Below are positions 14,667 to 19,851 of a stretch of DNA of 19,851 nucleotides, piece after piece (positions within the stretch are counted from its first letter, which is position 1; every line of letters begins with the position of its first letter). The notes under the pieces are model-generated. The model was not told the origin of the DNA and searched no databases. It saw only the letters and a list, made by a program, of their open reading frames with translations. The translations under genes were made by a program, and so were the position numbers. Source of the DNA: DATKHR01 sp035510155 (GTDB taxonomy: Bacteria; Acidobacteriota; Vicinamibacteria; Vicinamibacterales; CAVVIG01); NCBI GenBank assembly GCA_035510155.1, contig DATKHR010000040.1, positions 1 through 19,851 on the forward strand. Reading direction: 5' to 3'.

Positions 14667-14689
14667 ACACTGTGGAGGCAGCGGGCGCT

Positions 14690-15736
14690 ATGGTCGTGGT
14701 CATGCAGGAACGGGCGAGCGAGGAGCAAATCGAGCGGGTGGTCGCGCGACTCGTTGAAATGGGAATGGACGTGCATCGCTCGACCGGAGTCACGCGCACC
14801 GTGCTCGGCGCTGTGGGCTCGGGTCATCCCGACGCGGGCATCATCGAAATGCTGGATGGCGTCCATGAAGTCTTGCGGATTTCCGAGCCGTACAAGCTCG
14901 CGAGCCGCACATTCAAGCCGGAGGGGTCTGTTGTGACGATCGGCGATCTGCGCGTCGGCGGCGACGAAGTCATCGTCATGGCCGGCCCGTGCTCTGCGGA
15001 AACCGATCAGCAGGTGCGCGCCGCTGCCGCGGCCGTCCGGCGCGCCGGCGCGAAGATCTTTCGCGGCGGCGCCTTCAAGCCTCGAAGCTCGCCATACAGC
15101 TTTCAGGGACTCGGGGAGGAAGGGCTGAAGCTCCTGCGCGACGCTTCGAACGCCGAGAATCTGAAGCTCGTCACGGAGGTGATGGACGTCAGCCAGATTG
15201 ACCTGGTCGATCGTTACGCCGATATCTTTCAGGTCGGCGCGCGCAACATGCAGAACTACACGCTCTTGCGCGAGCTCGGGCACGCGCGAAAGCCGGTGCT
15301 GCTCAAACGCGGTATTTCGGCCACGATCGAGGAGTGGCTGCTGTCGGCGGAGTACGTGCTGAGCGGCGGCAACCTCGATGTGATTCTGTGCGAGCGAGGG
15401 ATCCGCACGTTCGAAACCGCCACGCGCAATACGTTCGACATCTCGGCGATCCCGGTCGTCCGCAAGCTGAGCCACCTGCCGATCATCGCCGACCCGAGCC
15501 ATGGCGCAGGACGCCGCGACATGGTCGCGCCCATGGCTCGCGCCGCGGTGGCCGCCGGGGCCGATGGGCTCATCATCGAAGTGCATTGTGATCCCGATCA
15601 CGCCCTGAGCGACGGCGCGCAGTCGATGTTTCCCGCGCAATTCGATCGTCTGATGGCCGAGTTGCGGATCATCGCGCCGGCCATCGGCCGCAGCATCTGC
15701 CTCGAGCCGGTCGCGCGGCGGGGGTGGGGGTCGTAG
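14690..15736 (+). CDS. aroF: 3-deoxy-7-phosphoheptulonate (DAHP) synthase, type I-beta
   Basis: This 348-residue enzyme catalyses the first committed step of aromatic synthesis from PEP and erythrose 4-phosphate. Residues 1-70 form the ferredoxin-like regulatory domain seen in the Thermotoga enzyme (MVVVMQERASEEQIERVV, YKLASR). The barrel follows with metal ligands Cys101 (AGPCS), His271 (DPSHGAGRR), Glu297 (IIEVH) and Asp308 (ALSDG), plus FKPRSSPYSFQGLG (129-142). ATG 14690 matches the family N-terminus, with GGAGG at 14674-14678. GTG 14663, which overlaps the aroQ stop, is an alternative adding nine residues. Feedback inhibition by Tyr or Phe through the N-terminal domain is expected from the family. 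Confidence 0.96.
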   Translation: MVVVMQERASEEQIERVVARLVEMGMDVHRSTGVTRTVLGAVGSGHPDAGIIEMLDGVHEVLRISEPYKLASRTFKPEGSVVTIGDLRVGGDEVIVMAGPCSAETDQQVRAAAAAVRRAGAKIFRGGAFKPRSSPYSFQGLGEEGLKLLRDASNAENLKLVTEVMDVSQIDLVDRYADIFQVGARNMQNYTLLRELGHARKPVLLKRGISATIEEWLLSAEYVLSGGNLDVILCERGIRTFETATRNTFDISAIPVVRKLSHLPIIADPSHGAGRRDMVAPMARAAVAAGADGLIIEVHCDPDHALSDGAQSMFPAQFDRLMAELRIIAPAIGRSICLEPVARRGWGS

Positions 15737-15752
15737 GACCACGAAATGGCTG

Positions 15753-15766
15753 ATGGCTGAAGCCAT
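15753..15766 (+). repeat. Short inverted repeat covering the tyrA start codon
   Basis: ATGGC (15753-15757) and GCCAT (15762-15766) can form a 5-bp stem with loop TGAA. The stem contains the proposed start ATG. The hairpin is short, so a regulatory effect is only possible, not shown. Confidence 0.3.
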
Positions 15767-16739
15767 GTCAAGTTCTCTTCCCGTCATCCAGCCCGGCCGT
15801 CCCGCCCCAGGCCAGGGGGCGCCGACGATTTTCAACAAGGTTGGGATCGTCGGCCTGGGCCTGATCGGTGGATCCATCGCGCTGGCCACGCGTCAGCTCT
15901 GGCCTTCGTCGCTCGTGGTCGCGGTCGACGACAAGGATGTGCTCGAAACGGCCATGCGGTTGCACGCCATCGACGTCGCGGCGGACGACCTCATCGTCCT
16001 CGCCGAGGTGGATATCGTCGTCCTCGCCGCGCCGGTCAAACAGAATGTCGCGCTGGTGGCGGAGCTCGGCGATCACGTGCGCACGTCGGCGGTCGTCACC
16101 GACGTCGGCAGCACGAAACGGGAGATGATCGCGGCTGCGCGGCAACTGCCTGATCGGTTCACGTTCATCGGCGGGCATCCACTCGCCGGATCGGCACACG
16201 GAGGCCTCGAGCACGCGCGACCCGATCTCTTTCAGGGTCGGCCTTGGATTCTCACGCCCGATGATCCGGCCGAGCGCTCCCGCCCCCGCGATCCGACCGC
16301 TGAAAGCAGGCTTTCCTCGTTCATCCAGGCCCTCGGCGCTGTGCCGAAGCACATGAATGCGGACGCGCATGATCGGTTGATGGCGTCGCTCAGCCACCTG
16401 CCGCAACTGACCGCGAGCGCGTTGATGCAGGTCGTCGGACAGCGGGTAGGCCCGGAGGGACTCTCCCTGGCAGGAAAAGGACTGGCGGACACCACGCGGC
16501 TGGCTGCGAGCCCGGCCGATATCTGGAAAGACATCGCGGCGACCAACGCCGATCACCTGGGCGCCGCCCTTGATGCGCTCATCGGCGTCCTAAAGGATCT
16601 CCGCATGGACCTGCCCGCAGGCGACCGGCTCGTCGAGGTGTTCGACGAGGCGGCGCGCTGGCGCGAATGCCTCAAGGCGATGCCGGCGCGGGAACCAGGG
16701 TCACGACCGTCGATCGATCCGCAGGGAAGTACTTCTTGA
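15753..16739 (+). CDS. tyrA: Prephenate dehydrogenase
   Basis: This 328-residue enzyme oxidatively decarboxylates prephenate (or arogenate) toward tyrosine. The Rossmann motif is GIVGLGLIGGS (31-41) and acidic residues D59-D60 after the second strand favour NAD. Catalytic-site segments are GGHPLAGSAHGG with His142 and SLSHLPQ with His215. About 25 Pro/Gly-rich residues precede the first strand, so ATG 15753 is not certain; ATG 15765 is also in frame. No strong ribosome binding site is seen. There is no C-terminal ACT domain. It is the last gene of the operon, and its final 68 bp overlap the oppositely directed M16 protease gene. Confidence 0.94.
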   Translation: MAEAMSSSLPVIQPGRPAPGQGAPTIFNKVGIVGLGLIGGSIALATRQLWPSSLVVAVDDKDVLETAMRLHAIDVAADDLIVLAEVDIVVLAAPVKQNVALVAELGDHVRTSAVVTDVGSTKREMIAAARQLPDRFTFIGGHPLAGSAHGGLEHARPDLFQGRPWILTPDDPAERSRPRDPTAESRLSSFIQALGAVPKHMNADAHDRLMASLSHLPQLTASALMQVVGQRVGPEGLSLAGKGLADTTRLAASPADIWKDIAATNADHLGAALDALIGVLKDLRMDLPAGDRLVEVFDEAARWRECLKAMPAREPGSRPSIDPQGSTS

Positions 16740-19533
16740 ACACCTCCTGCAGCACTTGGGGCGTCACCGAGTCAATGCGCTGGTTGCGCGTGACAATCTC
16801 GTGTGGATCGCGGTCGTACAGGTGGATGGTCTCCAGCCGGCCGAGCCAATAGCCGTTCTGCTTCAGCAGTGTCTCGTAGTCGCGGCGCGCGCTCTCTTTC
16901 GCGCGGTTGGTCAGGTCCGCAGAGGGCCCTTCGCGCTGGAGGCGCGCGATCTCCTGAAACACGCGCGCGGTCATCGACTCCAGATTCTCAGGGGCGGCGC
17001 CGAAGCGGACCTCGACATAGCCGCCGCCTCGCTGCGGCAACGCCTGCCGCAAGCCCGCCGAGACGTTGTAGGTCTGGCCGAGTTCGGCGCGCAGGATGTC
17101 GCGCAGGTCGATCTGGAGGACGGTCGTCGCTTCGAGCAGCTGCTCCTGCTCTGTCGGGTCAGGATTCGGATCGGCGAAGAAGCTGATCGCGGTCTGCCCG
17201 CGCGGCTCGCGGCCCGCCTCGACTTTTGCGGCCTCTTTCATTGCGGGGAACTGCAGGCCGACGTCCTTGAATCGGGACGACCGTTGATCCGTCGACGCCA
17301 ATGCGCCGACATAACGCGCGAGCAGCGGAACCGCTTTATCAACCGTGAAGGCACCCACCATGAAAAACGTGAAGTCGCTCGCGTTGGCGAACATCCTTTT
17401 GTAGAACGCGATCATCTTGCTCTTGTCGAGCGCGGCCACGCGCTCTGACGTCAGCGGCCGCGTCGTATAGTGATCGACCGAGTTGATCTGCGCGAGCTTC
17501 TCGCCGAAGATCTGACCGGGCGCCCGGCCGCGGTTCGCCACGGCCGCCTCGAGCTGCCGCAGCAGCAGCGGGAACGCATCGGGATCGTCGCCCGGCGCCG
17601 TGAATTCTTGATACAGGAGCTGTAGCGCCGTCTCGAGCTCGGCCGGCGCGGCCGAGCCGGAAATGCCTTGCGACGACAGCCCGATGAACGGGCGCGCGCT
17701 GGCCAGCTTGCCCGCCAGCGTTCGTTGGAGCTCAGTCGCGTTCAGCCCGCCGACGCCCGAGAGCGCGACATAGTCATCAGCCAGCGTCGCCTCGACGAAA
17801 TCCGCCGGCGGCGCCAGCGACGAACCGCCGGACGCCGACATGGTGAAGACCACCTGGTCGTTCTTGAAGTCGGTGGGCTTCAGCCAGGCATCGATGCCGT
17901 TCGCGAAGTGGACGATGGTGATGCCGAGATCATCGATGGTACGCCGGCCGGCAACGGAGCCAGCCGTTGGCGCGTGCTCCATCAGGCTGCGCGGCGCTGC
18001 ATCGGCGGTCCATGCGGTCATGCGAACCGCGTTGGCGGCCGTCATCGCGGCCTGCAGCTCGACCTCCGTGGGTATCTTGATCCCCGGCTTTTGCGGCGAC
18101 GTCGCCAGAACCACGCGGCTGTCGTCGGTCAAGAGCGCCTTGGCCATCGCCGAGACTTCTCCGCCAGTCACAGTCGGCAGGATCTGCTGGACAAGCCGAT
18201 ATTCGTACGCGATGCCCGGGCTCGGCTCATCGTACAGAAAGTGACGGAGGTACTCCTCGGCGTACGAACCGCTCTCGGTCTTGTCGCGCTCCGCGTACGC
18301 CTGGGTGTAGAACGCCGCCATCCATTTCTCGGCGCGGTCGACTTCGGTTCCGTTGACGCCGAACTCCTTGGCTCGATTCGCCTCCTCGACGAGCGCCGTT
18401 ACGCCGTCCTCGAGCCGGCCGTCCTGCACCGTGGCCCCCATCGAGAACGTCGCGACCTCGCGACTCAGGCTCCCACCGCTGACGCTGGCCGCCAGGAACT
18501 TTGCATCGGGGCGGCGCTCCAGCTCGGCGAAACGTTCGGAGAGGATGTGCTCGAGCAGGCGTTGGATGAGATCACGCCGGTAGTCGCCGACGTGCTCCTC
18601 GCCTTCGCGGGGCCGCTTGCGCTCTATCGTGACGTGCGACCGGGTCAACTCCGCGTCGCTCACGACGCTGACCAGAAGCTCTTTGTGAATGGGAACGGTC
18701 CGATCGGGCAGCGGCGCCGCCGGCGCGCGCGCCACGAGCGGAGCAAAAGTCGTCTTGATGGATGCCTCGATGGTGTCCGGGTTGATATCGCCGACGACGA
18801 CGAGGGCCATGCGCTCGGGCCGGTACCACGTGTCGTAGAAGGCGCGCAGCCGTGCCGCAGGCGCGTTACGAATCACCTCCGGTTTGCCGATCGGCAGCCG
18901 TTCGGCATACCGGGACTTATAGAAGAGGAGTGGCAGCTGCGTATCGCGAATCCGGGAGCCGGCGCCAAGGCCCAACCGCCATTCTTCGATCACGATCGGG
19001 CGTTCTTTGTCGATCCACTCCGCGCCGAGGGTCAAGCCGCCGGCGAAGTCGGAGAGCGCCGCCATGCCTTTGTCCAGGATCTCCGTTTTGTCCGACGGGA
19101 GATCCAACATGTAGACGGTCTCGTCAAAGCTCGTGTAGGCGTTGACGTGCGGTCCCAGCCGGGCGCCGACCGACTCGAAATAGGCGAAGACCTCGCGCGG
19201 CTTGAAGTGCGTGCTGCCGTTGAACGCCATGTGCTCGATGAGGTGCGCGAGGCCGCGCTGATCTTCCTCCTCCATCATCGAGCCGGCCTTTACGGCCAGG
19301 CGCATCGACACCCGTCGGGCGGGACGACCGTTCTGTCGGATGTAGTACTTGAGCCCGTTCGGGAGCGACCCGGTCTTTACTGCGGCGTCGAACGGAAGCG
19401 CGCCCTGCAGGTTGAGTGGCGCCTGGGCAACCAGCGACGTCGGGCCGAGCGCCAGAACGAGCCGGAGAGAGAAGATCAATGCGACGAACAAGACGAACGG
19501 AGGGACGATCAGGCGACGAAGTCTGTTGTCCAT
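16672..19533 (-). CDS. Exported M16 family zinc metalloprotease (pitrilysin/PqqL-like)
   Basis: This 953-residue protein has a basic start and one hydrophobic segment (about 8-30), so it is probably exported or membrane-anchored. The inverted zinc motif is HLIEH at 97-101 in GLAHLIEHMAFNGS, and the third zinc ligand is Glu183 in PIVIEEWRLG. The downstream R/Y-type segment is absent from the first half as expected, and the second half contains further M16 domains (around EFTAPGDDPDAFPLLL and IAFYKRMFANASDFTFFMVG). The length fits full-size four-domain M16 proteases such as PqqL, which degrade peptides in the periplasm; the substrate is unknown. ATG 19533 is preceded by GGTGAG. Its 3' end overlaps tyrA by 68 bp. 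Confidence 0.93.
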   Translation of the reverse strand: MDNRLRRLIVPPFVLFVALIFSLRLVLALGPTSLVAQAPLNLQGALPFDAAVKTGSLPNGLKYYIRQNGRPARRVSMRLAVKAGSMMEEEDQRGLAHLIEHMAFNGSTHFKPREVFAYFESVGARLGPHVNAYTSFDETVYMLDLPSDKTEILDKGMAALSDFAGGLTLGAEWIDKERPIVIEEWRLGLGAGSRIRDTQLPLLFYKSRYAERLPIGKPEVIRNAPAARLRAFYDTWYRPERMALVVVGDINPDTIEASIKTTFAPLVARAPAAPLPDRTVPIHKELLVSVVSDAELTRSHVTIERKRPREGEEHVGDYRRDLIQRLLEHILSERFAELERRPDAKFLAASVSGGSLSREVATFSMGATVQDGRLEDGVTALVEEANRAKEFGVNGTEVDRAEKWMAAFYTQAYAERDKTESGSYAEEYLRHFLYDEPSPGIAYEYRLVQQILPTVTGGEVSAMAKALLTDDSRVVLATSPQKPGIKIPTEVELQAAMTAANAVRMTAWTADAAPRSLMEHAPTAGSVAGRRTIDDLGITIVHFANGIDAWLKPTDFKNDQVVFTMSASGGSSLAPPADFVEATLADDYVALSGVGGLNATELQRTLAGKLASARPFIGLSSQGISGSAAPAELETALQLLYQEFTAPGDDPDAFPLLLRQLEAAVANRGRAPGQIFGEKLAQINSVDHYTTRPLTSERVAALDKSKMIAFYKRMFANASDFTFFMVGAFTVDKAVPLLARYVGALASTDQRSSRFKDVGLQFPAMKEAAKVEAGREPRGQTAISFFADPNPDPTEQEQLLEATTVLQIDLRDILRAELGQTYNVSAGLRQALPQRGGGYVEVRFGAAPENLESMTARVFQEIARLQREGPSADLTNRAKESARRDYETLLKQNGYWLGRLETIHLYDRDPHEIVTRNQRIDSVTPQVLQEVFKKYFPADRSTVVTLVPAPASP

Positions 19534-19553
19534 ATGCGCTCACCGATCTGGGC

Positions 19554-19573
19554 TTCAGTATTATTATCCTGAA
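19554..19573. promoter_or_regulatory. AT-rich dyad in the divergent M16 / M67 gap
   Basis: TTCAG (19554-19558) and CTGAA (19569-19573) flank the core TATTATTATC in the 136-bp gap between divergent genes. The core is the most AT-rich stretch nearby and could hold a -10 element for either gene. No matching -35 was found, so this is a weak candidate. The rest of the gap shows nothing recognisable. Confidence 0.3.
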
Positions 19574-19669
19574 TGGGCCTTACGCTCCGGGCGCTGTCGC
19601 GGCGCCGGAGGCTGCGAGCTCGTGATGGCTGATGGCCTTGCCGAGTCAGGTGACCTCGAGCACAGGTGC

Positions 19670-19851
19670 ATGAAGCGGTTGCGCGTCGCGGTCGTCGAGC
19701 GGGTCATCGAGCACGCTCGAAGGACCGCGCCCGAAGAATGTTGCGGTCTGCTGATTGGCGGTGGCGCCGAGATTGTCGAGGCGGTTGCGGCGCGCAACAT
19801 CGCCGACCGACGAGCCACACGGTTCCTCATCGAGCCGCAGGATCATCTCGA
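19670..19851 (+). CDS. JAMM/MPN+ (M67) metalloprotease, N-terminal part
   Basis: The gene runs off the right edge after 60 codons. The start MKRLRVAVVERVIEHA, then APEECCGLLIGG, is the typical N-terminus of bacterial Mov34/JAB-domain proteases, where the Glu before Cys-Cys-Gly is the catalytic acid. The His-x-His metal motif would lie beyond the window. Family members cleave C-terminal tails from ubiquitin-like sulfur carriers and often sit beside ThiS/MoaD and ThiF/MoeB genes; that context cannot be seen here. ATG 19670 fits the family start. In-frame GTG 19622 and ATG 19625, with GGAGG at 19607-19611, would add 15-16 residues. Confidence 0.82.
   Translation, partial: MKRLRVAVVERVIEHARRTAPEECCGLLIGGGAEIVEAVAARNIADRRATRFLIEPQDHL

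Noticed and set aside
14483..15889. 468-codon open frame on the minus strand opposite chorismate mutase and DAHP synthase
   Set aside because: It covers two well-identified genes on the other strand and shows no recognisable domain.
18495..18501. GGAACTT, a second sigma-E-like -35 element
   Set aside because: It is inside the M16 coding region and lacks a GTCTAA-like -10 at the right distance.
17668..19572. 634-codon open frame on the plus strand
   Set aside because: It lies wholly opposite the M16 protease, whose zinc motif and length are convincing. Arg/Gly-rich composition is typical of antisense frames in GC-rich DNA.

Overview
The window is about 20 kb of GC-rich bacterial chromosome carrying ordinary housekeeping genes. 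No RNA genes, insertion sequences, phage genes or CRISPR arrays are visible. The protein families and the order aroDE-trpEGDCFBA-aroQ-aroF-tyrA fit a soil Acidobacteriota, possibly Vicinamibacteria. That assignment is an inference from gene content; no rRNA is present.

Left part (1-5950). A truncated exported protein (possibly TPR) leaves the window at the left edge. Divergent from it is a two-gene operon for an ECF sigma factor and a zinc-finger anti-sigma factor with one membrane segment. The operon is preceded by a perfect sigma-E-type promoter (GGAACTT-N15-GTCTAA), so it probably regulates itself. Convergent to it is a two-gene minus-strand unit. It encodes an exported serine peptidase-like protein of the SpoIVB/S55 type and an exported beta-propeller protein of unknown function.

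Centre (5945-16739). This is a single long transcription unit for aromatic amino acid synthesis: aroDE (fused dehydroquinate dehydratase and shikimate dehydrogenase), trpE, trpG, trpD, trpC, trpF, trpB, trpA, a monofunctional chorismate mutase, a type I-beta DAHP synthase and prephenate dehydrogenase. Together these provide the entry step into the shikimate pathway, two middle steps, the whole tryptophan branch from chorismate, and the first steps toward tyrosine and phenylalanine. aroB, aroK, aroA, aroC and pheA are not in the window.

The most important find lies just upstream of aroDE and is too short for ordinary gene calling. It is a complete ribosome-mediated attenuator. A 28-residue leader peptide carries Phe-x-Phe and then Trp-Arg-Trp-Tyr-Trp. 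Four RNA segments follow that can pair as 1:2, 2:3 or 3:4, and the 3:4 hairpin is a perfect 10-bp intrinsic terminator with seven T. The terminator's 3' arm is also the aroDE Shine-Dalgarno sequence, and the aroDE ATG directly follows the T run. A TTGACA-18-TATCGT promoter would start the transcript only about 2-4 nt before the leader ATG, so the leader peptide is probably translated from a near-leaderless mRNA. A second find is the trpG-trpD junction, which consists of three 26-bp repeat units that create a 9-codon mini-cistron coupling the two genes.

Right part (16672-19851). A large exported M16 zinc protease lies on the minus strand, and its 3' end overlaps the 3' end of tyrA by 68 bp. 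Divergent from it, a JAMM/M67 metalloprotease gene starts and runs off the right edge.
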